NCBI RefSeq assembly: GCF_003073045.1
Contig: NC_037601.1
Span: 12,139,807 to 12,203,806 of the forward strand
Length of the DNA: 64,000 bases
DNA from: Pomacea canaliculata
Lineage: Eukaryota; Mollusca; Gastropoda; Architaenioglossa; Ampullariidae
Reading direction: 5' to 3'
The position numbers and the translations under genes are program-made. Below are positions 35,352 to 48,650 of the stretch, piece by piece. Position 1 is the stretch's first letter, and each line of letters starts with the position of its first letter. The notes under the pieces were generated by a model that worked only from the letters and a program-made list of their open reading frames with translations, was not told the DNA's origin and searched no databases.

Positions 35352-37003
35352 CTAATCTCTGTGAGTCAACATGTGCCGACTTAGTTTATCCCTTCTTTTA
35401 AAAGATGCATCACATACACTACACTTGTAAGGTTTCAAATCACTGTGAGTCACCATGTGCTTTTTTAGGTGATCTAATCTTTTGAAAGCCAAAGGACATG
35501 CAGTACAAGAGTGATTTTTTACTTTACTATGAGTCAACATGTGCTGTTTTAAATGTTTTGACAACTTAAATGAAGCTTTACACAAACTGCACTGGTAAGG
35601 TTTTACATCACTGTGAGTCACCATGTGCTGTTTTAAAAGATCTAACAACTTAAATGAAGCTTTACACAAACTGCATTGGTAAGGTTTCACATCACTGTGA
35701 GTCACCATGTGCTGTTTTAAATGATTTGACAACTTAAATGAAGCTTGACACAAACTGCATCGGTAAGGTTTTACATCACTGTGAGTCACCATGTGCTGTT
35801 TTAAAAGATCTAACAACTTAAATGAAGCTTTACACAAACTGCATTGGTAAGGTTTCACATCACTGTGAGTCACCATGTGCCTTATTAAACAAGTTGAGAA
35901 CTTAAATGAAGCTTGACACAAACTGCATCGGTAAGGTTTTATATCACTGTGAGTCACCATGTGCATTTTGAGAGAACTTAATCTTTTGAAAGATACATGA
36001 CATACATTACACTGGTGAGGTCTCTCATCACTGTGGTGCGATCTCTTATTACTGTTAGTCTCCTTGTGCTGTTTTAAAGTATCTATTCTTTCTAACACAA
36101 CGCTACATGGAGTACAATTGTAATCTTTAAAATTAGAGTGGATCTTCAAGTGTTTCTTGAGTAGGCTTGAAAAACTGAAAGAACATAAACACACTTGGCA
36201 CTGATAAGGTTTGGCATCACTTCTACTTCCTGTTGCAGAATCATTGGTGACTTCAGTAACAGTTTTTTTGTCTCTGGTGTTGTTTGATTTTCTTTCTTAA
36301 TATCTGTCACCTCAGGAATTATAAGACTAGCAGAATTCATTTCTTGAAAATTCTCATCATTGTCATGCTGCCACATTGCATGCTGACCAGGCCATCCTGT
36401 CTCAGTCTTCACTATGTGACTATGATCTTGTTCTTCTTGCTTAAATACAAGATGCTCTTCTGTCTTTGCATATTGCACAGGATCCTGCTCAGTCTTAATT
36501 AAACAGGTGACATCTTGACATTGGCACTCCACTTTCACAGCACTCTCATGACTAGAATCTGACTGCTCAATGTGTGCAGCATACTCAGGTTTTATGTGAT
36601 GAAGTTCTTCACCAGGAACTTGCTCAGTTTTAATACAATAAATAGCATCCTGAGAGTTTAGCTCCAGTTTTACAGCATCCTCATGTTTCCAGTTTGATTG
36701 AGGAATATGCTTAGCAAGCTCAGGTTTTATGTAAGCTGGACCAGAAATGCTTTTAAGCTGTACACAGCTAATTTGTGAGCAATTTGTCATATTTGTAGAA
36801 GAACAAAATGTGCTTTCTGCCTCAAGCATTTCATTACCATTTAGCTCTTCTTGTAGATCAGCTACAGACCTTGGTTCAGTCTTTATGCTGTGTAAACATG
36901 AGACCTGGACTTGATTGATTATGGCAGACATAGCTTCCTCTTCTAAGATTACATTCAATTTTTCTTCTTTAATTGTTAAAGTGCTATCTGACTGAAACTG
37001 CAC
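35352..37003 (-). CDS. ZNFA: C2H2 zinc-finger protein, split by a frame change
   Basis: The N-terminal frame (to 37003) carries about 240 residues with psi-K-x-E motifs (IKEE, IKTE, IKPE, VKLE, IKTE, IKPE, VKVE, IKTE, VKTE). The C-terminal frame (35352-36194) carries ten fingers ending HMLTHRD, with SDVKPY linkers. The break lies at about 36264-36287, where copy A has two more T than copy B in homopolymers, so an assembly error is likely. The 37003 limit is a GTG, and the first in-frame ATG is MSAIINQ. With an upstream exon the product would be a nuclear factor of about 545 residues. It is the sister of ZNFB. Confidence 0.7.
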
Positions 37004-37108
37004 AGCTCTTCAGCTCCTTCATCTCCTGAGACTCAGTCCCAGCTGCTTTAACAAAAACCTGCAATATTACAATGTAACAATATATTAGTTACATCTTACA
37101 TATTTTCC

Positions 37109-37700
37109 CTTCAACGTCAGTACCGGGGTGAAGCAGGGCTGCATTCTGTCGCCGTTTCCTCTTCATTGGATCATGAAGACTTCCACCGACAGCGAGAGGA
37201 GAGGGCTCAGATGGACCATGACTATGACAGCAACAACAGCACTGGAAGACTTTGCTTGATACATTGCCCTGCTGTCACAACCAAGACATGCAGGAAAAAA
37301 CAAAGGCCTTTCAGAAACAGCTGGAAACCTTGGCTTGAAGGTCAGGTTATGAGAGTCAGAGTCCAAGACAGCATCAAACTAAATGGAGAAGAGATTGAGG
37401 AAGTTGACAGTTTCACCTATCTTGGGTCCAAAATGTCAGCGGAGGTGGAGATTCGAGCCGACTGGCGAAAGCCAGTCCTCATCAGGAGCACATGGAAGGC
37501 AAAAACATCAGCCAGAGATCAAGCTGTGAGAATCTTCAAGTCAAATGATCAGCACCCTCCTTTACGGATCAGAATTTTGGAAGATGACCAAAACCATCAG
37601 TAACAAGCTTGACGTCTTCCAAAACAGATGCCTCAGGCGCATACTTAACATCTTTTCATCCAGGAAGCATTGATCCATGGACTAAAAAAACAACAGGCAA
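37109..37700 (+). mobile_element. Non-LTR (LINE) reverse-transcriptase 3' fragment
   Basis: In shifting frames it reads STGVKQGCILSPF, SIKLNGEEIEEVDSFTYLGS and STLLYGSEFWKMTKTISNKL followed by FQNRCLRRILNIF. These are the end of the RT domain and the C-terminal region of metazoan LINE ORF2. Copy B has plain spacer at the equivalent place, so the fragment entered copy A alone, and about 150 bases of spacer were lost. It is 5'-truncated and frame-broken. Confidence 0.8.
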
Positions 37701-40115
37701 TGACATTTTTTTGTTATCAGTTTTTTCAAAACCAGTTGGATACTGAAGATTACAGGCATGACAGTTACATTACAAGATAAGATTCATAAAAAAACCAACT
37801 GCATATTCATTAAACCAACAGAAAGGGGATTTTGTAATGGCAGTCTGTGAATAGGCATGAACAATATTCATCATATCTGAAAATGAGATTTCTTCATTCA
37901 TATTTCAATTCACAGTGCATACTGTATTGTAGTATTTAATTGTAAATGGCCCATGTAATTAATGTATACATCTGAAAACTTTCTGATACCATAGATATAT
38001 ATTGATAAATTTATATTTTTAACTGTATATATTGATAATAATTTAGTGCGTAAAGCAATGTTAGGTTGTAAAATTTAAAATATTTTTTTACTAATTACTG
38101 TTTTATGACAATACATTATTACTACATACTGTTGCTATTGGTTTTCAGTCTTAATAAAGGGAGATCATTTTATGGTAATCTGCATGTTTTAATTTTTTTA
38201 AAAATTTTATTGCAATACAATACAACTTTATTAATCCGCAAGGGCAATTACAGGTATGATGCAACGCCAGCACACTAGAGGGAAGATTATGTGAGAGATT
38301 AAAGGGAATAGATTCTGGCGACATACACACACACATGTGCGCACACACCCACGCATATAGTAACACAGCAACAGGAGGTTCAGTGCTCAGTGGGCACCCG
38401 CACAAGGTCACCTCAGGCTGACACATCATCACAGCTAGTGGAATTTAAGAAGTAAATGGCACGCGGAATGAACGAGTTGCGGTAACGGTTCGTTCGACTT
38501 ACCGGTACAGCGTATCTACGACCAGACCGCAGGAGTGAAAACTCACTCGCCAACACATGACCAGGAAGAGTGCAGGCAGAGTGTGTTTTAATTTGTTACA
38601 TTTAGGTTAGGCTTTGAATTTGTGTTTAGGTAGAATGAAAACGCCTTGTTGAGTCAAAACCTAAATACAACATTGGAATGTCTTTTTTTCTGACCTGATA
38701 ATCAAGGCGGCTTCCGTTCAGGCAAGGGCGGTAATTTCACGATTGACCACTTCTGCGAAGGCAGCACGTCTTATTGTCAAAGCTACACGGACAGTCCGCT
38801 GAAAGTTCGGAAGAGAGTTTCACAGCTGGGCCAGAAGTTGTTATACAGTTGTCCCTACGATACAGCGAAGCACTCTGGTTAGAACTGTTAGAGACCCTTT
38901 GCTTTCATGTCAGTCGTTGATCAGAACGTTCTTTTCAAATAACGGTAGTACGTCATAGGTCGGTCGGGTGCATTGAACAGAAGGGAGAGAGGGTTGGGTA
39001 GGGTCCATTGTACACAGGGGAGTCGTGCATTTTGTGGTTGTGTCCACTTGCTGTTGGTACCGTGAAGACTCAGTAGACTGATTAGTGTGGATTAAGTCCC
39101 CTGCTACCAGTAGCAGCAGTAACAGTGTATTACACGTGTTTAATGTTGCATAAAGTTGTGGAGAGTGTCTTAATTACTGTCGTCACATACGTTTTCCGAT
39201 GGACGCACCACCTTACTAGCTAAGCTCCCTTTACGAAGTCCATTTGTTCTGCAATGAAGAGTTATCGCTTCTGTGTCACTTGAGCAGTTCGTGTACAAAA
39301 TACTGCAGTTAGTTCGACATTCATTATTTATGAAGAGCCACACACCAACTTCCTTATTCTTTCCATAGACTTTTCCAGAGAGAACATTATATTGCAGTTA
39401 AAAACCAGGCTGTTGAAGACGCGAATCGGGTTTTTCGGGACACATCTATGTTTCACTGAAGCAGATCTAATACTGAGCAGACTCTGAAGTCATGATGAGG
39501 CTTAGAAGCGGCTGATTTTTTCTTGTTTACCAGAAACCGTAAGTTGAAGAAAAGTAATGCAGGCAGTGGAGGTTTGGTCAGTAAAAGGGAATGAACAAAT
39601 ATTTTGCTTTAAGAGTTGCCAAACAAAGCTTACAGAAAACATTTTACAATGCTAAGCTGGTTTTTCTCCTTATAATGTGAGATTAATAGAGCTCTCATCA
39701 CCATGAAGCAAAGATTTCACACGCGGAAATATGTTAGAGAATTTTTATAATGGAGATGATGTCTGTTTGTTTGTATTAAAAAAGAAAAGAGAACAGCATA
39801 CGTTGTGTAATCTTGAACTGTTGTCGTCCAGACTGCTGTCTATCAAAAAATGACTAAATATGTTTTAGTCAGTGGAAATGAAATAAATTTGAGTTAAATT
39901 ACATTATTTTTGCAACTTTTACTAAAACATTCGAGGTTACTAATTTAAAAAAGTAACTGCTCATTGATTATTTGATAATGAATTCTATAATTTTATTTCA
40001 AGTCATTTCTTAAAGTTGCTTTTCCATTATAATGTTACACTATTTTATTTTCCTGTGAAAGGCTCACAAACTACAAATACAGTCAATAACAAGAAAGCAA
40101 AGAAAATGCGTTCAA
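37701..40115. other. ZNFA 5' flank and GY8 3' flank
   Basis: Apart from the repeat at 38205-38585, this is the common cassette spacer. The stretch 38690-38900 corresponds to the 56636-56881 open frame but is frame-broken. Confidence 0.4.
38205..38585. mobile_element. Probable non-LTR element tail
   Basis: It contains ACTTTATTAATCCGCAAGGG at one end and the block GAATGAACGAGTTGCGG with GGTACAGCGTATC toward the other, a layout typical of conserved LINE 3' ends. It is present at 46430-46830 in copy B and absent from the ZNF0 and ZNFC flanks. Family not assigned. Confidence 0.4.
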
Positions 40116-40203
40116 GAAACTTTATTGATGTAGCCAAGAGTGCATTATAGTACGGTGACTATGAATATTCGCTGATGTCGACATCAACATTAAGCTCCAA
40201 GAC
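40108..40203 (-). other. GY8 noncoding exon 3
   Basis: The acceptor GGTTTATTTCAG precedes GTCTTGGAGCTTAATG, and AATAAA lies at 40121-40126. Confidence 0.65.
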
Positions 40204-40407
40204 CTGAAATAAACCAACAAACTTTACATTAAAATAATTATATTAGCAGCATCGTTCACGCTTAACCTAGGGAAGAAGAGGCTGATTGCCGTCTCAAGTC
40301 TGTAGTCTAAAAGTACTAAGTATGCACTCGGTCAAAAAAAACTTACAGCAGACACGTAGTTTGCTTACCTGGTGTGTGAGACACGACTGTGTGATCCATC
40401 AGTAATA

Positions 40408-40729
40408 TCAATAGTATTTGCCTCCATGACCACCACCCAATCCTCCAAAACCTCCTCCAAGACCTAGACCACCGCCTAGGAGGCCAATACCGCCGATGCC
40501 GCCGATGCCGCCGCCGATGCCGCCGCGAAGCCGCCGCAAAGCCTCCGATTCCTCCATAACCACCGTAGCCTCCATAGCCTCCGTAGCCTCCATAGCCTCC
40601 ATAGCCTCCATAGCTTCCATAGCCGTATTTAGGAATGACGAGGATCTTCGCGATCTTAGGTGGGTAGTAGAAGCTAGCGAGGCTGGTAGCCACCAAGCAG
40701 AACAGCACAATGACAGAGGAAACCTTCAT
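40408..40729 (-). CDS. GY8: Gly/Tyr-rich secreted protein, frame broken by indels
   Basis: The ATG at 40729 follows the usual acceptor. The signal peptide, box and GGY units equal GY7 and GY9. Two single bases are missing near 40525 and 40536 (CCGCGAAGCCGCCGCAAAG against CCGCCGAAG...CCGCCAAAG in GY9). The written frame becomes Arg-rich after the GGIGGF stretch and misses the GGHGGKYY end. These indels differ from those of GY7 although the copies are otherwise nearly identical, which favours base-calling error over two independent gene deaths. Confidence 0.65.
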
Positions 40730-40979
40730 TCTGAAGCAGAAATGTCTAAAATTATAAAAAGGTAAGTGTAGTTTATGTTAAGACAAATTAACTTTATTTT
40801 CAAACGTTACGCGTCACAAGCCTACTTCAATGAAGACAGAAACGATAGAAGTACAATGCATTGTGAGGTAGGTCAAAGATACGAAAACAAAAGACGACTA
40901 AACAATTAAAGAGTACAACATCGAAGTATTTTGCAAGAATAACAGTAAAATATGATAGAAGTACATATAGTTATCATAC

Positions 40980-41092
40980 CTTTCAGGTCGATTTTGTATG
41001 ATGTTTTCCAACTGATTGGAGGTCAGGTAAAGGATTGTGTCTGCTCCTCTACTTATATAGTTGTGTCGAGTAGCCCTAAGGGTTATCTCTAT
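40980..41092 (-). promoter_or_regulatory. GY8 core promoter and exon 1, class I
   Basis: TATATAAG lies at 41052-41059. Exon 1 ends CGACCTGAAAG at 40980. Identical to GY7. Confidence 0.65.
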
Positions 41093-43749
41093 CAGATGTT
41101 GTGACTTTAATGGCGCGGTGTTGAGAAACCAAGATTAGTAAACTGGTGACAGACCCATTAATCAATATTTTAGTCTTTCTGCTGAAAGGTGTCATGGTAT
41201 GTAGATGCATAGAGAGAAAGAAGTGAATGACACGTTGGCAAATGTACGCTCACGGGGACAGGTAGGACCACGTGACATAAGCGCATGCGTCATTGGTTTT
41301 CTGTGGTCTTACCTCGCATATGATAATATTGCACGTTTGTCTCAAGTGCAGACGGATGCTTCTGAAGTATATACTAAACAATAACATATTTTACCTAATT
41401 CAATCATTTAAGATGCCGATTTTCAATTCCAGTCCTAATGAGAACAGAACAGTCGAAGAAATCAGTAATCAACAGGAATTTGAAAACTAACACTAGCTAG
41501 TTACTTTCGATAAATGTGTAATTTTACTTTTTAAATAACCTGTTAGTCACAGATAACATAAAATTGTAAATTTACAAGTCTGTACTGACAAATGTAAAAG
41601 AAAAAATTTCTAAGATTAGTATATGTTTTTTTCTATACCAATATAAAATGACGCTTTATTTAAAATGAAGATAAATTTTGTAAATAGTTTCATGATATTT
41701 AAGTCCTTTTAAAAGTCTCATTCTTTCACTTATTTTATAAAGAAATAGTAGTGTTTATGAATTTTTGAAACTGTTGTTGCTTAAAAGGTGTGAGTGCAAT
41801 CCATTTGGTGATGACATTAATTATGGTTAGTGCATAGCCGATTGCACTTGATGATGATGATGATGATGATGTTTATTTATAATGCGCAGGCATCTATTCA
41901 AAAGAATGCTCATTGCGCAGCAAAGACAAAATAAATAAAAAAATAATAATATTAGATGTTTAATTGGCGCTTTTCCCAAGTCGGCTCAACGCGCTTTACC
42001 AATCCGACAAGCATGTATAACACACACACACACACATTGAAATGCACACATGCAGTCCCCGCCCCCAATCTATACACACACGCACGCAACTATAATAGAG
42101 AAAAGTGTTGGTAGCTGGGAGTTGTTAATGGAGAAGTTAATTAGCAGTTTGAGGCTAGAAACCCAAAGCGAGGACATCTGTTATTTAAATATACCACCAC
42201 CTGAACATCCATTATAAAAACACTAGTTTATCAGGATCCTTATGAATTTTTTAAGAACTGCTTTTAAGACTAATATTTATAACTCTGGTTTTTCCCTATT
42301 TCTATGGACGCGCTCGCGTGTGTGTGTAAGAGAGAGAGAGTGTAGGTGTGTTTGTGCTTGTCTGAGTGAATTGAACATTACTCGCGAAGCTACTTTTCTT
42401 GATATCAACGCCAAATGTGTTTGGTGGGTAGAAATAGACATATATACACGCAACTGTATTCTTCTCCACGCAAGATGCAGATATATTGATGACAGTTGAG
42501 CTAAGAGTCTGACTTCCAGATATCACCAATTAACTGTATTAATTCAATCGACGAGAACTTGTAATTTCTGGATTGTTTTAAAAGTCAAAAGGGGTCTGAA
42601 CTTTCTGGTCTTCTCGAAAGAAAATACAATATAAGAAAACCATTTTCTTCAATAATAAAACTTACATAAGGATGCTTAACACGGGTTCTGCCCATGACAA
42701 GAAACTGGTTAATAGAGAGGTCCTGAATGCTGTGTCAAGGCCAGGATGAGATATAACACTAAAATAAAAAATTTTAATTAAAAAAAGCTGCATAGCATCG
42801 AAATTTTGTAAGATTTTTGTATCTTACCTTATTAGGAAAACAACAGCGACGACAGAAAAGTGTTAATGCATGTAATGTACAGTACAGGCAGAATAAATCT
42901 TTAAAATGTAACTTTCTCCTTTCTAAAGAAAAATTAAGCGAGTGTTGCATCAACATGTTCGTGACAGTGATCACGTACTGTTCTATGAAAAGGGTTTCTC
43001 CCACTTACATCACTGTAGTTGTCTGAAAATGGTCTCTTTACCAAGTATTTCCGTCAGTAATTGATTTAAAATTGGCTTTAGTTGAAAAACTAATAATTGT
43101 TAGCCAGTATGATTTTCTTTTCGTCATTCCCTCTCTTCAGGCAGAACTTATATCTGGATGAATAATGCTGTTTCTCTCAGGTAAATTAGAAAAGCTGAAA
43201 GTTTTTTTTTTTTTTGTCGACACTGGAGTTCACTGTCTCGTAAAAGCAATCAACTAGCATAGGTGGGTTTGTGAGGTGGTGTCGCGGCTGTGCTCATCAA
43301 GGAGTAACAAGGAATAAACTTAACTTTCTAAGGACATCTGTGAAAGTTACGGAAAAGAGACAGATGCTGTGAGAATCAGTGTTGAGTTTGGAATACTTAT
43401 TCAAATCAAAGCATCTTTTAAAGACAACTTTAAGTACATTGCTCAGGTGTGTTTTCTCGGAACTTTGAATTATCATGTGCCTTTTTAATGAGCTGATAGC
43501 CTACACACAGCTTTCTCACCAATATCAGCTGGTTTTTTAAAAAAAACAACAAAAAACTCTTCCTCTGGTAGAGAAACCACTTTTTTTTATAATGTTTAAT
43601 ACTTGCAATTAAATCAAAATTGCTGCTGTAATATCAAATGTTATTTATCATCAACATAAGGAATGGTAGCATCAAAATTACCTCAAATAGGATATTATCA
43701 TACACAGCACTAATGAAGTTTCTTGCCACTAGTACCACATGTGCATGTT
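41093..43749. other. Cassette B spacer
   Basis: This is the near-identical counterpart of 32391-35050, including the repeat insertion at 41847-42117. No gene is supported. Confidence 0.45.
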
Positions 43750-44050
43750 AACAAATGATCTTTTCACTGCAGTTTTACATACACTGCATAAAAGTAAAAA
43801 TTACTGTTGATCACTATGAGCTATATTAAATCACACAGGCACCTAAAGCTTTCTTACATATGCCACATTAATCAAGTTTCACATCACTGTGATTCAACAT
43901 GTGCTTTTCTTTTAGTTGATCTGATCTTTTATGGGCAGCTTTACATACACTGAACTGGTGAGGTTTACTAACCCTGTGAATTATCATTTGTCATTTTAGG
44001 CTACCTAATGTTTTAAAAGCTACATTGCATATACTGTGCTGGTGAGGTCT
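43750..44050 (-). pseudogene. Decayed C2H2 fingers downstream of ZNFB
   Basis: Same remnant as at 35051-35351. Confidence 0.5.
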
Positions 44051-45698
44051 CTAATCTCTGTGAGTCAACATGTGCCGACTTAGTTTATCCCTTCTTTTAA
44101 AAGATGCATCACATACACTACACTTGTAAGGTTTCAAATCACTGTGAGTCACCATGTGCTTTTTTAGGTGATCTAATCTTTTGAAAGCCAAAGGACATGC
44201 AGTACAAGAGTGATTTTTTACTTTACTATGAGTCAACATGTGCTGTTTTAAATGTTTTGACAACTTAAATGAAGCTTTACACAAACTGCACTGGTAAGGT
44301 TTTACATCACTGTGAGTCACCATGTGCTGTTTTAAAAGATCTAACAACTTAAATGAAGCTTTACACAAACTGCATTGGTAAGGTTTCACATCACTGTGAG
44401 TCACCATGTGCTGTTTTAAATGATTTGACAACTTAAATGAAGCTTGACACAAACTGCATCGGTAAGGTTTTACATCACTGTGAGTCACCATGTGCTGTTT
44501 TAAAAGATCTAACAACTTAAATGAAGCTTTACACAAACTGCATTGGTAAGGTTTCACATCACTGTGAGTCACCATGTGCCTTATTAAACAAGTTGAGAAC
44601 TTAAATGAAGCTTGACACAAACTGCATCGGTAAGTTTTATATCACTGTGAGTCACCATGTGCATTTTGAGAGAACTTAATCTTTTGAAAGATACATGACA
44701 TACATTACACTGGTGAGGTCTCTCATCACTGTGGTGCGATCTCTTATTACTGTTAGTCTCCTTGTGCTGTTTTAAAGTATCTATTCTTTCTAACACAACG
44801 CTACATGGAGTACAATTGTAATCTTTAAAATTAGAGTGGATCTTCAAGTGTTTCTTGAGTAGGCTTGAAAAACTGAAAGAACATAAACACACTTGGCACT
44901 GATAAGGTTTGGCATCACTTCTACTTCCTGTTGCAGAATCATTGGTGACTTCAGTAACAGTTTTTTGTCTCTGGTGTTGTTGATTTTCTTTCTTAATATC
45001 TGTCACCTCAGGAATTATAAGACTAGCAGAATTCATTTCTTGAAAATTCTCATCATTGTCATGCTGCCACATTGCATGCTGACCAGGCCATCCTGTCTCA
45101 GTCTTCACTATGTGACTATGATCTTGTTCTTCTTGCTTAAATACAAGATGCTCTTCTGTCTTTGCATATTGCACAGGATCCTGCTCAGTCTTAATTAAAC
45201 AGGTGACATCTTGACATTGGCACTCCACTTTCACAGCACTCTCATGACTAGAATCTGACTGCTCAATGTGTGCAGCATACTCAGGTTTTATGTGATGAAG
45301 TTCTTCACCAGGAACTTGCTCAGTTTTAATACAATAAATAGCATCCTGAGAGTTTAGCTCCAGTTTACAGCATCCTCATGTTTCCAGTTTGATTGAGGAA
45401 TATGCTTAGCAAGCTCAGGTTTTATGTAAGCTGGACCAGAAATGCTTTTAAGCTGTACACAGCTAATTTGTGAGCAATTTGTCATATTTGTAGAACAACA
45501 AAATGTGCTTTCTGCCTCAAGCATTTCATTACCATTTAGCTCTTCTTGTAGATCAGCTACAGACCTTGGTTCAGTCTTTATGCTGTGTAAACATGAGACC
45601 TGGACTTGATTGATTATGGCAGACATAGCTTCCTCTTCTAAGATTACATTCAATTTTTCTTCTTTAATTGTTAAAGTGCTATCTGACTGAAACTGCAC
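44051..45698 (-). CDS. ZNFB: C2H2 zinc-finger protein, split by two frame changes
   Basis: Three frames, 45354-45698, 44584-45234 and 44051-44620, cover the same protein as ZNFA. Relative to ZNFA one T is missing near 45364 (CAGTTTACAG against CAGTTTTACAG) and one G near 44633 (GTAAGTTTTAT against GTAAGGTTTTAT). The region broken in ZNFA is open here ([16 protein letters not shown]), so the two copies complement each other. The protein has the psi-K-x-E-rich N-terminal half and ten fingers. The pattern suggests intact genes with uncorrected homopolymer errors. Confidence 0.68.
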
Positions 45699-48345
45699 AG
45701 CTCTTCAGCTCCTTCATCTCCTGAGACTCAGTCCCAGCTGCTTTAACAAAAACCTGCAATATTACAATGTAACAATATATTAGTTACATCTTACATATTT
45801 TACCTTTTGTTGATTTTTTTTGGATAAATCTTCTTAAATATACAGTGGTTATGTTAAAGTCAAAATACCATGCAGTCAGTTTTTTCAAAACCAGTTGGAT
45901 ACTGAAAACCTTATTGCTACTCCAGGATTATTTTTCATGACTTATTAGGAAATATTGATTTCCATTAAAAAAACTGTCCTTATTTTGGTGTTCAGGCATG
46001 ACAGTTATATTGACATTACAAGATAAGATTTCATAAAAAAACCAACTGCATATTCATTAAACCAACAGAAAGGGGATTTTGTAATGGCAGTCTGTGAATA
46101 GGCATGAACAATATTCATCATATCTGAAAATGAGATTTCTTCATTCATATTTCAATTCACAGTGCATACTGTATTGTAGTATTTAATTGTAAATGGCCCA
46201 TGTAATTAATGTATACATCTGAAAACTTTCTGATACCATAGATATATATTGATAAATTTATATTTTTAACTGTATATATTGATAATAATTTAGTGCGTAA
46301 AGCAATGTTAGGTTGTAAAATTTAAAATATTTTTTTACTAATTACTGTTTTATGACAATACATTATTACTACATACTGTTGCTATTGGTTTTCAGTCTTA
46401 ATAAAGGGAGATCATTTTATGGTAATCTGCATGTTTTAATTTTTTTAAAAATTTTATTGCAATACAATACAACTTTATTAATCCGCAAGGGCAATTACAG
46501 GTATGATGCAACGCCAGCACACTAGAGGGAAGATTATGTGAGAGATTAAAGGGAATAGATTCTGGCGACATACACACACACATGTGCGCACACACCCACG
46601 CATATAGTAACACAGCAACAGGAGGTTCAGTGCTCAGTGGGCACCCGCACAAGGTCACCTCAGGCTGACACATCATCACAGCTAGTGGAATTTAAGAAGT
46701 AAATGGCACGCGGAATGAACGAGTTGCGGTAACGGTTCGTTCGACTTACCGGTACAGCGTATCTACGACCAGACCGCAGGAGTGAAAACTCACTCGCCAA
46801 CACATGACCAGGAAGAGTGCAGGCAGAGTGTGTTTTAATTTGTTACATTTAGGTTAGGCTTTGAATTTGTGTTTAGGTAGAATGAAAACGCCTTGTTGAG
46901 TCAAAACCTAATACAACATTGGAATGTCTTTTTTTCTGACCTGATAATCAAGGCGGCTTCCGTTCAGGCAAGGGCGGTAATTTCACGATTGACCACTTCT
47001 GCGAAGGCAGCACGTCTTATTGTCAAAGCTACACGGACAGTCCGCTGAAAGTTCGGAAGAGAGTTTCACAGCTGGGCCAGAAGTTGTTATACAGTTGTCC
47101 CTACGATACAGCGAAGCACTCTGGTTAGAACTGTTAGAGACCCTTTGCTTTCATGTCAGTCGTTGATCAGAACGTTCTTTTCAATAACGGTAGTACGTCA
47201 TAGGTCGGTCGGGTGCATTGAACAGAAGGGAGAGAGGGTTGGGTAGGGTCCATTGTACACAGGGGAGTCGTGCATTTTGTGGTTGTGTCCACTTGCTGTT
47301 GGTACCGTGAAGACTCAGTAGACTGATTAGTGTGGATTAAGTCCCCTGCTACCAGTAGCAGCAGTAACAGTGTATTACACGTGTTTAATGTTGCATAAAG
47401 TTGTGGAGAGTGTCTTAATTACTGTCGTCACATACGTTTTCCGATGGACGCACCACCTTACTAGCTAAGCTCCTTTACGAAGTCCATTTGTTCTGCAATG
47501 AAGAGTTATCGCTTCTGTGTCACTTGAGCAGTTCGTGTACAAAATACTGCAGTTAGTTCGACATTCATTATTTATGAAGAGCCACACACCAACTTCCTTA
47601 TTCTTTCCATAGACTTTTCCAGAGAGAACATTATATTGCAGTTAAAAACCAGGCTGTTGAAGACGCGAATCGGGTTTTTCGGGACACATCTATGTTTCAC
47701 TGAAGCAGATCTAATACTGAGCAGACTCTGAAGTCATGATGAGGCTTAGAAGCGGCTGATTTTTTCTTGTTTACCAGAAACCGTAAGTTGAAGAAAAGTA
47801 ATGCAGGCAGTGGAGGTTTGGTCAGTAAAAGGGAATGACAAATATTTTGCTTTAAGAGTTGCCAAACAAAGCTTACAGAAAACATTTTACAATGCTAAGC
47901 TGGTTTTTCTCCTTATAATGTGAGATTAATAGAGCTCTCATCACCATGAAGCAAAGATTTCACACGCGGAAATATGTTAGAGAATTTTTATAATGGAGAT
48001 GATGTCTGTTTGTTTGTATTAAAAAAGAAAAGAGAACAGCATACGTTGTGTAATCTTGAACTGTTGTCGTCCAGACTGCTGTCTATCAAAAAATGACTAA
48101 ATATGTTTTAGTCAGTGGAAATGAAATAAATTTGAGTTAAATTACATTATTTTTGCAACTTTTACTAAAACATTCGAGGTTACTAATTTAAAAAAGTAAC
48201 TGCTCATTGATTATTTGATAATGAATTCTATAATTTTATTTCAAGTCATTTCTTAAAGTTGCTTTTCCATTATAATGTTACACTATTTTATTTTCCTGTG
48301 AAAGGCTCACAAACTACAAATACAGTCAATAACAAGAAAGCAAAG
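45699..48345. other. ZNFB 5' flank and GY9 3' flank
   Basis: This is the counterpart of 37004-40115 without the LINE fragment. It includes the non-LTR tail at 46430-46830 and the broken copy of the 56.6 kb open frame at about 46920-47150. No gene is supported. Confidence 0.4.
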
Positions 48346-48349
48346 AAAA

Positions 48350-48446
48350 TGCGTTCAAGAAACTTTATTGATGTAGCCAAGAGTGCATTATAGTACGGTG
48401 ACTATGAATATTCGCTGATGTCGACATCAACATTAAGCTCCAAGAC
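48350..48446 (-). other. GY9 noncoding exon 3
   Basis: The acceptor GGTTTATTTCAG precedes GTCTTGGAGC, and AATAAA lies at 48364-48369. Confidence 0.65.
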
Positions 48447-48650
48447 CTGAAATAAACCAACAAACTTTACATTAAAATAATTACATTAGCAGCATCGTTC
48501 ACGCTTAACCTAGGGGAGAAGAGGCTGATTGCCGTCTCAAGTCTGTAGTCTAAAAGTACTAAGTATGCACTCGGTCAAAAAAAACTTACAGCAGACACGT
48601 AGTTTGCTTACCTGGTGTGTGAGACACGACTGTGTGATCCATCAGTAATA

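Larger units (their letters stand above)
31300..48470. repeat. Near-perfect tandem duplication of a GY+ZNF cassette
   Basis: Copy A (about 31300-40000) and copy B (about 40000-48470) each carry a GY gene and a ZNF gene in the same orientation. The offset is 8703 between GY7 and GY8 starts and 8245 between GY8 and GY9 starts; a LINE insertion in copy A explains most of the difference. Differences I found between A and B are mainly single-base indels in short homopolymers with few substitutions. Left of 31.3 kb and right of 48.5 kb, ordinary substitutions appear. Confidence 0.85.
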
